Of a stretch of DNA of 64,000 nucleotides, positions 47,051 to 57,926 are shown piece by piece (the first letter of the stretch is position 1; each line of letters opens with the position of its first letter). The stretch spans positions 79,878 to 143,877 of the forward strand of contig QKYT01000227.1 of the NCBI GenBank assembly GCA_003550305.1. Direction: 5' to 3'. Source of the stretch: Glomus cerebriforme (taxonomy: Eukaryota; Glomeromycota; Glomeromycetes; Glomerales; Glomeraceae). The notes beneath the pieces were generated by a model. It saw only the letters and a list, made by a program, of their open reading frames with translations, did no database searches and had not been told where the DNA came from. A program made the translations under genes and the position numbers.

Positions 47051-48130
47051 ATGACTCTTCACCTTCCTGTTGATTGTCTTAATGAAATATTTGAATATTT
47101 AGAAGATGATAAAATCATTTTACATTCTTGCTTATTTGTTAATCGTCCTTGGTGTGAAATTGTAGTTAGAATTTTATGGAGAAATATTTGGAATTTTCGA
47201 TATAGTGTAGATTATATGCCATATCGAACTCATGTACCAATATCAATTATTAGTACTTTAATATCTTGTCTTCCAAATGAATCAAAAGATTTTTTAAATA
47301 AGAATGGATTATTTATTTCAACACCTACTTCAAAATCACCATTATTTAATTATCCATCATTTATTAAAGTTCTTTCAATAAGTAAATTTGATGAAATGAT
47401 TCAACATATTCTTGAAAAACAACAATCTATTAATTTAAGTTTAGATTTTAATAAACATTTAATAGCACAAGAAATTATTAAAATGTTTATGAATCAAATT
47501 CCTTCTTTAAAAAAATTATATTATTTAAATAATTATAAAAATATTCCATTTAATATACATTTTACTTATTTTCCTAAAGCAAAAGATTGTTTAATAGATC
47601 TTTCAGAATTATGTTGTAGTTCAGATGTTTATTCGGAATTTTTTTATCAATTATCTCAAATATGTCATAATTTACAATCACTTACAATAGAATTTAGAGA
47701 TTCTATTTCAAATGGTTTAGCAGATTTTATTTCAGTACAAAATAATTTAAAAATATTAAATTTATTATCTTTTGGATCAAAAGATTGGACAGATATTATA
47801 TCAGTTTTAACAAAACTTTCTAATACTTTAATTAAATTAAGTGTACATGGAGGAGAAAATGATGTACCAATGTCTTTTATTACTTCTTATTTGAATTTAC
47901 AAGAACTTACTTTAATAGGTCAAGTTTCTTTTAAGGAATTACAATATGTTATTTTACCAAATTTAAAGATTTTAAAAATTCCTGAACGTCCAAAAGATGA
48001 GATTTTAATAAAATTCTTTAAAAATAATGGAAAGAATCTTAGAGAATTAAATATAGATGGTATTGATAGTTCATTAAGATCTTCTATAATTCAATTTTGT
48101 CCAAATCTTAAAAGATTTATTAGTGGATGA
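47051..48130 (+). CDS. F-box/LRR-like protein 1, C-terminally shorter
   Basis: One uninterrupted frame of 359 residues. Residues 4-46 (LPVDCLNEIFEYLEDDK to VRILWRNIW) are an F-box, the Skp1-binding motif of SCF ubiquitin ligases. The rest has leucine-rich-repeat-like units (LQSLTIEF, LKILNLLS, LQELTLIG, LKILKIPE, LRELNIDG, CPNLKRF), presumably the substrate-binding arc. It is closely related to the next gene (identical LIAQEIIKMFMNQIPSLKK) but stops 125 residues earlier: where gene 2 continues NLKKISTILMDNN, this one reads NLKRFISG and stops. The nucleotide alignment there suggests a deletion of 7 bp that shifted the frame. Truncation removes about two to three repeats; the gene may still be functional or may be starting to decay. 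Confidence 0.85.
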   Translation: MTLHLPVDCLNEIFEYLEDDKIILHSCLFVNRPWCEIVVRILWRNIWNFRYSVDYMPYRTHVPISIISTLISCLPNESKDFLNKNGLFISTPTSKSPLFNYPSFIKVLSISKFDEMIQHILEKQQSINLSLDFNKHLIAQEIIKMFMNQIPSLKKLYYLNNYKNIPFNIHFTYFPKAKDCLIDLSELCCSSDVYSEFFYQLSQICHNLQSLTIEFRDSISNGLADFISVQNNLKILNLLSFGSKDWTDIISVLTKLSNTLIKLSVHGGENDVPMSFITSYLNLQELTLIGQVSFKELQYVILPNLKILKIPERPKDEILIKFFKNNGKNLRELNIDGIDSSLRSSIIQFCPNLKRFISG

Positions 48131-48633
48131 TTTTTTTAATATTTAATTAGATTTTTTTTTTTTTTTTTAAAAAAAAAACAATTTTAAATAATTTAAAGAT
48201 GTTATTATTTATTATCATTATATTATTTGTTACTCATTACACAGAACCTATAATAGTCATTAATAAAGATACTAAATTTGAAAAAAAAAAATCTTGGCGT
48301 GTATATAGAAAAACCACATGTTCGTCAATTACGTCATTCAAATATTTAATTCACGTTAAGGTCTACAAATTCTATAAAAAATTCTAATTTGAAATTCCAA
48401 AAGATGAAATATTTACAGTATCTAATGATTGATTCTACTGTATAGTTCAAAATCATTAAGATTCAAAAAAATTTTTTTATAACCGATTTTGTGGAGATGT
48501 CTAAAGCGGTTTCAAAATATATGTCACATACATGAGATAATTTCTTTGTGCGTCCGAAATCACGGGATACTACCCCGCCCCCGATTTTTGAAAAAAAAAA
48601 AATTAATCGCGCGTAAAAACTTTCTAAAAAAAA
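48131..48633. other. Spacer between the F-box genes
   Basis: Starts with T-rich and A-rich tracts. A GC-rich patch (CACGGGATACTACCCCGCCC) at 48562-48582 lies about 55 bp before the next ATG and stands out from its surroundings; it could be a promoter element of F-box gene 2. No coding sequence was recognised. Confidence 0.5.
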
Positions 48634-50088
48634 ATGTCTCGTCAATTTACTGTTGATTGCCTTTATGAAATATTTGAATATTTAGAAAAAAATTATCTCA
48701 CTTTACATTCTTGTTTATTAGTCAATCGTTTTTGGTGTAAAGTTGCGGTTAGAATTTTATGGAGAAACATTTGGAATTTTCAATATAATATAGAACATTG
48801 TTCATACCGGACTCATACAATTATTGGTACTTTAGTCGCTTGTCTTCCTAATGAATCAAAAGTCTTTCTTAATGAAAATGGATTATTTATTCAACCACCT
48901 ACTTTGAAATCACCATTATTCAATTATCCCTCATTTATAAAAGGTATTTCAATTAATAAATTTGATGAAATGATTCATTCTGTTCTTGAAAATCAACATC
49001 TTAAATTAAGTTTATATTATAGTAAACATTTAATAGCACAAGAAATTATTAAAATGTTTATGAATCAAATTCCTTCTTTAAAAAAGTTGGAATTTTATTG
49101 GAATAATTTTAAGAATATTCCATTTAATATACATTTCTCATGTTTTCCTGGGGCGAAAGATTGTTTAACAGATCTTTCAGAATTATATTGTAATTCAGAT
49201 GTTTATTCAGAATTTTTTTATCAATTATCTCAAACATGTCATAATTTACAATCACTTACAATAGAATTTAGAGATACTATATCAAGTGGTTTGGTAGATT
49301 TTATTTCAGTACAAAATAATTTAAAAATTTTAAATTTAATATCTGATGAAAAAATTTGGACGAGTATCATTCCTGTTTTATCAAAAATTTCTAATACTTT
49401 AATTAAATTAAAAATAGATGTAGGTGAAATTTATGCACCAACTTCATTTATTTCTTCTTGTATAAATTTACAAGAACTCATTTTATCAGCGAATCAAATT
49501 TCTTTTAAAGAATTACAATATGTAATTTTTTCCAATTTACAAATTTTAAAAATTCCTTTTGATCGTCCAGATGATGATTTATTAACAAAATTCTTTGAAA
49601 ATAATGGAAAAAATCTTAAAGAATTGGATATATATAGTATTGATGGTTCATTAGGATCTTCTATAGCGAAATTTTGTCCAAATCTTAAAAAGATTTCTAC
49701 AATATTAATGGATAATAATGGTTTGGAAACTTTAAAAATTCTTTTTAATACTTGTCAATATTTAGAAAGTATTAAAATTTGGTATGGTGATTATAATTCA
49801 GATGAAAAAGAAATGTTGAAAATTGTTATTACATATTCCAAAAATAATTTTTATGAATTAAAAATTTATCATGAATTTTCATCAAGTTTAGGCCCTGAAG
49901 ATTTTGAATCTTTTTTAATAAGTTGGGATAATCGAAACAATCGATCACCGATTAATTTAATTAGTATTAAGGATGATTTTTGGAATATAACTTTAGATTC
50001 AAATAAAGAAATTATGAAATTATTTGAAAAATATAAAAAATTAGGTATTATTAAAAAATTTGGGATTGAAATGCATTTTGAAACTTGA
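48634..50088 (+). CDS. F-box/LRR-like protein 2
   Basis: One frame of 484 residues without introns. The F-box covers about residues 4-46 (FTVDCLYEIFEYLEKN to VRILWRNIW). It is followed by leucine-rich-repeat-like units spaced about 25-30 residues: LQSLTIEF, LKILNLIS, LQELILSA, LQILKIPF, LKELDIYS, CPNLKKIS, LETLKILF, LESIKIWY, FYELKIYH. Such proteins select substrates for SCF ubiquitin ligases; the target is unknown. It is the full-length partner of F-box gene 1, about 500 bp upstream in the same orientation, and the two are recent tandem duplicates. The next gene is convergent, with stops 390 bp apart. Confidence 0.9.
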   Translation: MSRQFTVDCLYEIFEYLEKNYLTLHSCLLVNRFWCKVAVRILWRNIWNFQYNIEHCSYRTHTIIGTLVACLPNESKVFLNENGLFIQPPTLKSPLFNYPSFIKGISINKFDEMIHSVLENQHLKLSLYYSKHLIAQEIIKMFMNQIPSLKKLEFYWNNFKNIPFNIHFSCFPGAKDCLTDLSELYCNSDVYSEFFYQLSQTCHNLQSLTIEFRDTISSGLVDFISVQNNLKILNLISDEKIWTSIIPVLSKISNTLIKLKIDVGEIYAPTSFISSCINLQELILSANQISFKELQYVIFSNLQILKIPFDRPDDDLLTKFFENNGKNLKELDIYSIDGSLGSSIAKFCPNLKKISTILMDNNGLETLKILFNTCQYLESIKIWYGDYNSDEKEMLKIVITYSKNNFYELKIYHEFSSSLGPEDFESFLISWDNRNNRSPINLISIKDDFWNITLDSNKEIMKLFEKYKKLGIIKKFGIEMHFET

Positions 50089-50479
50089 AATTAATTATTC
50101 GGTAGGGAATAGGGATTGATTGATTAATCAAAGAAATAAATAACTTTATTATTAATAATTACAAAATTTAGAACAATAATCTATTTTTCCTTTTGTAATA
50201 TTTTACAATAATAATTTCCTTAAAATTCAAAAAAATTCTAAAATTAACCCACCAAATTATTAATAATAATAAATTATTATATGACTATTTACAATATGTT
50301 ATTTAAATGCATTATATATGAATATATATATTTATTATTTATTTTAACTAATCAATCTAAAATTAAAAGTAAAAATGAGAAAAAAATATCCATCGTTAAC
50401 TAAAATCCAATCTTAATTCAACAATAAATAATATCTATAGTTAAATATTAAACACTTTTGATAACACATAATTGTAACT
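50089..50479. other. Convergent 3' spacer
   Basis: Shared 3' flank of F-box gene 2 (plus) and the Asn-rich membrane protein gene (minus). It is A/T-rich with AATAAA-like words on both strands; no other feature. Confidence 0.5.
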
Positions 50480-52827
50480 TCATTTTACTTTTAAATCACC
50501 ACCCAAAAATTTTAATTTCTCACCTTCACAATAAGAATCATTAACTAATAAATCATTATCAACAGTAAAAGATGAACTATTATGTTTTTTTTGTTGTAAT
50601 CCTTCATTACTAACTTCATTTCCATTTGTTATTTCAACAATACCTCCCGTAGATTGAGAAGGTTTATTGAAAGAAGAATCATTTAAAATCTCTGGTAATA
50701 AACCATTTTGTATTGGAGGAGTAGGAACTATATTTGGTAACGTAAAATTATTATTATTACCTGAATGATTATTAGTATTATTAGAATTATTATTATTATT
50801 AGGGTTGTTATTACTATTACGTTTAGTAAAGAATCTCCTTTTCGTTGTAGGACTTTGTTGTATTACGGGTGCCGTATTTAAAGATATATTGGCTGATTGT
50901 GATGACTCATTAACGTTTCCTCCTCCTCCTGATGATAACATTTGAGGATTTGAAGATTGCATTGAAAAATTCACTAAATTCACTCCAATTGTTGTTGAAA
51001 GTGAATAATCTGATGATGATTTTTGTAACGAAGATCCATTTAAAGATGATGTTTCCGTAGATGACGAGATGGTTTTATCCTCCTTATTGTACGATTGTGA
51101 CGTCGTACCCGTTTGGTTATTTTTGTTACGAAAAAACACTCCACGTTTAGGTGTAATAATTTTGGCTGATACACTTCCACCATGAGTTGTATCACTTATA
51201 CTTCCACTTTGTATAGCATCTTGAGATGTCGATTTTGTCATATTTGATGTTGTTGGAGTAATCTTAACTCCCATATTATTAATTACATTAGTGCCAGGAC
51301 TAAGATAAGCATTGGAATTAATATTAGCGGTCCCATTATTATTATTGTTATTATTATTGTTTTTTCTACTATTACTATGACTAGTACTATTTTGTGCAAT
51401 ATTATTAGTTCTATTCTTAAATAAAGAACCGGCCCATTGTTTAGCCCATCCAATTCTTTGTCTAACGGCTCTTTTTGCCATAGTGACATTAACTTTTCCT
51501 GAATTTTTCATTAAGAATAACATTGCACAATTACTGACAAATACCAACACCAAAAATAAATCGAATGAACATAGTCGTATTAAAAACATATATAATGTGA
51601 GTAAAAATAACACTTTTCTTCTTTGTTTCACAAAAGATATCTCCCGTAACACTAAAAAAAAAAAAATAAATAAATATTCTTTTTTTTAAAAAAAATAATA
51701 ATAATAATAAAATTTTTTAAATACCTGCAAAGGAAGCTTTTTTAGAAGCTTTTGGATCAATTTCTGGGTAAGTCAATAAATCAATGAATTGCATGGGTAT
51801 ATCCAATATAGTTTGATTTTTGTTATTAGAAGGGTTATTAATAACAGGTCTTGAAGATGAAGAAACAGCTGCGGCGCCTTCTAAAGGTGGACCTTCTAAC
51901 CAACCCATTAATGAATCTAACACAGAAGCTCCAAAAGAAATCAATCCACCATTATGATTAATATTATTCTCATCTCCTGCACCCCCTTCATTATCTGATC
52001 CATCAGATGATTGTATAACCTCTGAATAATCCGAATCTAATTGTTCCGGTATATCATTATCATCTCCCACGGTAATTATTTTTGATTTCCCCTTATGATT
52101 AGTATCATTGGATATTGGTGTTGTTGGCGAAATTAAAGCAGCATTTTCGGATTTTGAAGAAGATGAAGAATTACTACTAATATTAACTTCAGGGGATATC
52201 AATGGATAATGATCGTTATCTTGATCTTCTATCTCATTTGAAGAATTTCCTTCTTCTGGTGTTATTGACGTATCTGTAGCATATCCATCTCCTTCCTCAT
52301 CAGAAGGTAATGTCAACTAAAGTGAAAAGAGTAAAAAAGGGGTTTAAAAAATTATTAAAAAAAAAAAGGAGGGAAGAAATTTAAGAGGTTAACCCACGTT
52401 TTCATTACTTGCACACCAAGATTTTAATTGTTTTAATATTTTTTTGGATGTCTTTTTTCCTTCCACCTCTGGCAACACTTCTTGATGTAGAATATCAAAA
52501 GCTTCTTTTATATGATTTAAATCATCATGATCTGAAACTGTAAAAAAAAAGTAATATCGTTATTAAAATTAGAACCAATATTAAATATAAATGTGATTGT
52601 TAAACCCCTTTTTCACTTCCTTAATCCATACCTCTATAATGTGGGAAACCTTTAGTTATAATTCTATATTCAGTATAATGTTGTCTTCTTTTATTATTAT
52701 TATTATTATTTTGTTGGGTAGAAGCGTTGTTACCTCTTTGTTGTAAAACAAAATAAGAAGATTCTTTTATTGATTTCCAATTTGAACGCCCTAGAGTACC
52801 ACCAACTAAACTTGGCCTAACAAACAT
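50480..52827 (-). CDS. Unrecognised two-TM protein with acidic and Asn-rich regions
   Basis: Four minus-strand exons encode 699 residues: 52632-52827, 52398-52537, 51725-52316 and 50480-51651. Introns are GT-AG and keep frame. Residues 1-65 are a conserved-looking start (FVRPSLVGGTLGR, YTEYRIITKGFPHYR) with an Asn run. Exon 2 is helical (LNHIKEAFDILHQEVLPEV, KILKQLKSW). Exon 3 is acidic and Ser-rich, then FGASVLDSLMGWLEGPPLEG. Exon 4 opens with basic KQRRKV and two hydrophobic segments (about residues 322-360), then MAKRAVRQRIGWAKQWAGSL and a long Asn/Ser-rich disordered tail. I do not recognise the family. A double-spanning membrane anchor with both ends on the same side is the simplest reading. 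An acceptor-like TTTATAG directly before VLM suggests an intron in the 5' leader, so the first exon may lie upstream. Confidence 0.75.
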
Positions 52828-55237
52828 TAGAACCTATAAATAATGTGAAAGTTGAGATTATGCTATGGAGATGTTATAAACGAATATTTTGCTTTTTTTT
52901 TAAACACGTGCTTGCTTCTTGCTATGTTTATGAAAATATTGAAAATATGGAAATATGAAAAATGAAAATGAAATAAAATATGCAATGAATAGAAAAATAT
53001 TTACAAAAGAAACACGTTCTTTTTATTCGGAAAATAATGCTAGTATGAAAAAAGAGTCGTGATAAATGAAATAAGAAAAATCACGTTATAATTATTATAA
53101 GGTCTCGAAAGGTAATTTACTAAAAAAAAAAAAAGGGAAAAGAAAAGAAAAGAAAACAAAAGCGAAAAAAACACTTTAATATAATAAAGTGTTTTTTCCT
53201 CTTTTATTTCAAATGACAAAAAAAAAGAGGATTCCAAATAATTCGATAGTAGGAAAAAAAAAAATTTTTTTTAATAGATTTTTAAAGGGCTAAGATAGCG
53301 TACTCTTGTATCATAAATAAATGCCGGAAAAAAAAGATCATATGCAAATCGTGATAGTTCTAGATGATAACTGTTTAGCTGTTACAGAAATCTGCTGATT
53401 ATTTGGGGTTTTAAAAAAATATAACCAAATATGTAAAAAACGTTACATGAATTTCCCACTTAAGGTTTCATTTTGGGGAAATGGTAGGCGGAATTCATAC
53501 GGAAAGAAAATCGACCAATAGTACCAGGTATGTAAAATATATTAATTACCTATCTTGGTTGGTTCGAGCTTGCCACGTTTTTTAGTTTACAGCTAAGTAT
53601 GTGCTAGGTATGCAGAAGCAGAAAATTATTAGTTTAATTTTTTTAATTATTAATCTCATCTTTTCATGCATACATTGACACACCGGGGGAGAGGATAATT
53701 AATAAATAAGAAATTAACTTATCTGATAAACCTTATTTACTTTAATTATATTTGTCATCTATTTGTGGAAAAAATACGGTCCGTATAATTGGACTATATC
53801 TATTATATCTACTATATCTATTTATCCCAAAAAAAAAATTTGGTGACTTTGCGACGTTATCACTTCATTTATCAATATATTACATCATATATAACCATAT
53901 TTGTTATACCTCCGCTTAATATAAATCTCTGTTTAATATAAACCGTGTATATCCTAATTACGTAATTTCAAATACAATGATAATTCTTTGGTCGGCAGGT
54001 TTCAAGCCGAAGTATTATATATAGTTAAGCTTGATTGAGAACTGGTTTATTCCTGATTAAGCCAGTAAAGCCGTAAGAAGTAAGTTATACCATTGTGAGA
54101 GTATTGGTGAGGGTTCTAGCACAATTATTGCCAGGCACGTGTTATTGTGTTAATGGTCCCTGCAGGAATTTTTTGTCTCAGGTGATTCTTGTGATACAAT
54201 AGAATAAATTTTTCATTGCGAAATGCTAACTTTTAACTCTCGGTTTATTAGTTAAGATAGATTTATCACGTTTCTATATCTCAAAATGTATAGGAGAATC
54301 GATTCGGAACTTGTGGCGGGATTTGTCTATAGTTTGCTAGTATTAACCATATTTTATATACTTATGTACTTGAAATTTGAAAATACTTATTGTTATGACT
54401 AGAACTCGTCTTAATTAAATTCTTATGATATTATTTTTATTTTATTTTTATACACATGATGTCGGCTACGCTACTTTAAGTATTTTCCTATTAGAGAAAT
54501 GAAAAAAAATGCAGATTAAATGGTCGACATACTATAAAATATCATTTGTGATGGTCGTGTCCAGTGGCTGATATATATATTTATGCTGGGAGGATTGATT
54601 TGATTCTTACTTCCAGAAGAAATCATTGTTATAATTTTCTGCGATCCAAGTTCTTATATCACTCAAATGTTCTTTGAGTTTTTAAAATAGTTTAATGAAC
54701 TTTTTTAAAATCTAAATGCTTCGGTCACAAAGACTGTCCATTATCTGATATATAAGTGTATGTATGATATTAATAAATAGACGATATTATCATTAAATTT
54801 TATTTCTTTAAGTGCGTTAAACGGTTTTTAAAAAGTATTTATTAGTATATATGATTGATTAAAAATAATTTTTTTCAAAAATCTGTTTTTAGTCTAAAAA
54901 TAAAAACATTTATTGTTAGAATTATTAAGTTTTATATTGAAAATGTTCCTGTTAGATAAAAGCGAGTATATAATGGCGCAAATGTAACGTTTTGAATTAA
55001 TGTACATAAAGTCACCGCAATGACCGCATTAATCATCACACCTTAATTGACACTCGTACTGTATAATTATTATTTATATTATGCATTGTTGTGACAAAAT
55101 AGGTCGTCTCAACAATTTGAAACTGATCAGCATATTGTACACTCCTAACTTTACATGCACAAATATAAGATGACCCTTTTCCAAAAATATGAATTTTTTC
55201 TTTACATATAGGACCTACACATAATACCTGATACCTC
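52828..55237. other. Divergent intergenic region
   Basis: Serves as the upstream region of both the minus-strand membrane protein gene and the plus-strand gene at 55238. A perfect hairpin, AAAACACTTTA then TAAAGTGTTTT, lies at 53167-53194. The stretch 53880-53960 (TATACCTCCGCTTAATATAA, CTCTGTTTAATATAAACCG) resembles ends of TA-type MITEs. 54040-54190 is notably richer in G/C (GCCAGTAAAGCCG, GCCAGGCACGTG, GTCCCTGCAGG), but no RNA gene could be recognised. Minus-strand open frames at 53040-53237 and 55036-55239 are unsupported. Confidence 0.45.
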
Positions 55238-56393
55238 ATGCGTTTATTTTCATTTTTTTTATTCTACAAAATCTTTAGCTTTCTCGCCGCATTAGGTTTA
55301 TCATGTTCGCCAGAGAACGAGGATGGGAATTTTATTTCAATCAGTCTATCACTCGCTCCCAATTGGCGGTTCAATATACAAGGCAGCGTAATGTAAGATA
55401 TACACTATACAGTATAAAAGAATTTATTTATTATACAATTATTTAATTCGATGTTAACTAGATGGTTTTAAATTGTATAGAACTCCGGGCATTGTTATGA
55501 TCACTTTTAACACTCCCGGTGACCGACCAGATAATAATGAAATTTTCATGCTTAAACAACCAACAACTGGTGTTTACGAGTTTCAGCCATTTATTGACTT
55601 TTATCAAGCTACAGGTAAATACTTCTGAACGAATATATTGATTTGCATCTTAGTTAATTTCTTTCTAATTGATGATATAGTTATTGAAATACCATCTGAA
55701 AGTATCAAAAATTTGGGAGATCCTTTTAAAATTAATCTTTTGTAAGCATTTAATTCTTTTGCTATATTTAATTACATTCATATTAATCAATTTTAAATCA
55801 TAATGCTTTTTAATCCCAAGCACTGAAGGAAATAATCAAAAATTCTCTATCGAATGTGATGCCTGTAATCTCCATAAAAATTCACTGGATTGGGTAAGAT
55901 ACCACACTTCATGCTTGATAAAGGTAAAGAATTCAATCCTTTAACAATTATAATAATTTTAATAGTAGATAATGCTGCATTGTCCTTAAAAATAGAATTT
56001 GGCATCTAATCTTTGTGCAAGTGGAAAAGACCTTGTTTCCAATATTACTCAAATAGATTGTGCGACCGCGCAAAAATGGGATCTTTTTGGGTAAATTTAC
56101 ATTTAATTTTAAGTTTGTTGTTATTTCTCTTGAAAGTTTAAATTTCATTGCATTATAACAGGATAATATCGCCTAATATACTATCACCTACGCCACCTGT
56201 TTCTGGTTCCAATTTACCTACGAATTTGCCTACAGTTAAGGATGGAATCTCAACAGGTGTACTTATAGCCGCAGTTTGTGGATCGATTATTGGCACAGCT
56301 CTTATTGCTCTCGTGATAGGGTATTGGTTTATCAAGAACCGCGAACACAAACAATTTATTGAAAATGATCCTGTTAATGTTCAAATTTATTAA
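55238..56393 (+). CDS. Small type I membrane protein with signal peptide
   Basis: Six short exons, found from splice sites, encode 249 residues: 55238-55392, 55481-55614, 55681-55741, 55821-55893, 55996-56090, 56162-56393; phases agree at every junction. Residues 1-23 are a signal peptide (MRLFSFFLFYKIFSFLAAL, then Cys). The ectodomain of about 150 residues is beta-rich in appearance (ITPGIVMITFNTPGDRPDNN, VYEFQPFIDFY, FKINLFTEGNNQKFSIEC) with five or six cysteines. A Pro/Thr/Ser-rich stalk (ILSPTPPVSGSNLPTN) leads to one membrane span (VLIAAVCGSIIGTALIALV) and a short cytosolic tail ending NVQIY. I do not recognise the ectodomain; a sensor, adhesin or wall-associated protein would fit the layout. 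Tiny exons explain why no long open frame marks it. Confidence 0.75.
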
Positions 56394-56774
56394 TAACTAT
56401 TCAATTCTCGTAATAAGTATAATTATTTTACATTAAAAAAACCTTCAATATATCAAAAATTATAGTATAAATAATAATACTTGGCTTAAGCCTGCAATGA
56501 AAAAAACGCGAAATGAAATGTTAATTTTCATGTGAAAAGGTGGGATTCATCAATGATTCTGGTTTCTTGCAAAGGAGGAACTGTGGAAAAGTTGCAGGAT
56601 TTCTTTGGAAACTAGCATAACAAAAATATAAGAGTAGTATTATGTGCCTTGCTTTGTACAAATCTTTTCGGATGACAAAGACTCTTTATCCATTCTACTG
56701 TATCTGTTAACCGATTTACTATACCACTGAATTAAAAAAAAAAATTTGTGTAACATAATTACATACAGTCAAAT
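56394..56774. other. 3' flank and edge of the gene island
   Basis: Presumed 3' untranslated region of the membrane protein gene, then spacer. From about 56760 transposon sequences begin. No other feature. Confidence 0.5.
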
Positions 56775-57040
56775 CTCGATATTTACCCCAGTATTTCCAC
56801 AAAAAATTTCCACCCCACGTGATTTCGGCCGGCATTATTATATTCTCGGCCTGCATTAAGAAATTAAGCATGTGACAAATAATGTGCGACAAATAGGATT
56901 TTCCACACCGAAAAAATCTGTCCCTGGAATACATAGTAAAAATGAAAAACAGGGAGGGTGTGACACCAGTGACAAATTTTAAAGGTCATGTGAAGGTAGA
57001 AAAATTTTGTGATAATACTGGAAAAGATAAATCTTGATAT
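56775..57040 (+). mobile_element. GGCCGG-core element with different ends, copy C
   Basis: The core at 56826-56980 (CGGCCGGCATTATTATATTC, GTGACAAATAATGTGCGACA, CCGAAAAAATCTGTCCCTGG, GGTGTGACACC) matches the elements at 730-1080 and 2485-2830. The ends are different: CCAGTATTTCCACAAAAAAT at 56794 and its inverted partner ATTTTGTGATAATACTGG at 57021. Outside these lies CAGTCAAATCTCGATATTT, a Tigger-like inverted-repeat sequence. It is non-coding and probably non-autonomous. Confidence 0.65.
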
Positions 57041-57368
57041 AGCAAACACATAATATAGCGATATCTTTAATATATATGTTATGCCTCAGATCACGTCTTG
57101 CATGAGATTAACACTAGATCATGTGAAATTACCATATATAGTAATATTACTATGTAGATCATCACGTGTAAGTACATAAATTATTACACCCAATTGGTCA
57201 ATGTTAATTTGAGGCAACTCTAAATATTTTTCAAAAAACCAGTTTCATAATATTAAAATATATCAATTTTTATTAATATAACAGTTTATAATTGAATATA
57301 TTTCGATATACCAAACAAATCACATAACTAGTAAATTAATCATCTGTTATATAAATAAAACAATACTA
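57041..57368. other. Left flank of the transposase relic
   Basis: Non-coding. ATATTTCGATATACCAAACA at about 57297 has an inverted, decayed partner near 61110 (TTTGGTGTATTTAATATAT), so these may be subterminal repeats of the Tigger element. GATATAGCAAACACATAATA at 57038 is a similar word. Confidence 0.4.
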
Positions 57369-57926
57369 TGGAAAACCAAAAAAAAAAGAAAAAACTCTGA
57401 TAATAAAATAATAATAAAAAAAAGAAAAGTTTTAACTTTTGGAAAAAAGAAAGAATTATATTTGCTATATCAAGAAAATCCATCATTATCACAAGAAGAA
57501 ATAGAAAATAAATTTGGTGTAAAAAGAAATACTATTAGTAATATCTTAAAAAATAAAGAAAAATAGTTAAATATAAAATCTGATAGTTTTAATGCAGCTA
57601 ATCAAAAAGAAAAATCTACAAAATTTTCTGAATTAGAAGAGACTTTAACTATTTGAACTTCAAAATCTTTAGCTATCAATAAAACTATAATAGGAGAGAT
57701 CATTCTAACTAAAGCTACAGATTTTGCTATATTAAATATTAAAAATTTTACTAGTTTAACTGAATATTTGAACAATTTTAAAAAAAAAACATAATATTAA
57801 ACAATATAATAAATATGGCAAGACTCAAAGTGATCCAAGTTTAAAGAAAAATTACAGGAATTAATTAGTAATTTTAAATATAAGAATATATTTAATTGTA
57901 ATGAAACAGGTAAATAAAAAAATGAT

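Noticed and set aside
48199..48387. 62-codon frame between the F-box genes
   Set aside because: No relation to either F-box gene, no recognisable motif, and composition like the spacer.
53167..53194. Perfect hairpin AAAACACTTTA/TAAAGTGTTTT considered as a terminator
   Set aside because: Rho-independent terminators do not apply to nuclear fungal genes, and it lies upstream, not downstream, of the neighbouring genes. Kept only as a note.
53560..53580. GGTTGGTTCGAGCTTGCC resembling a tRNA T-arm
   Set aside because: No acceptor, D or anticodon stem could be built around it. No tRNA gene was found anywhere in the window.
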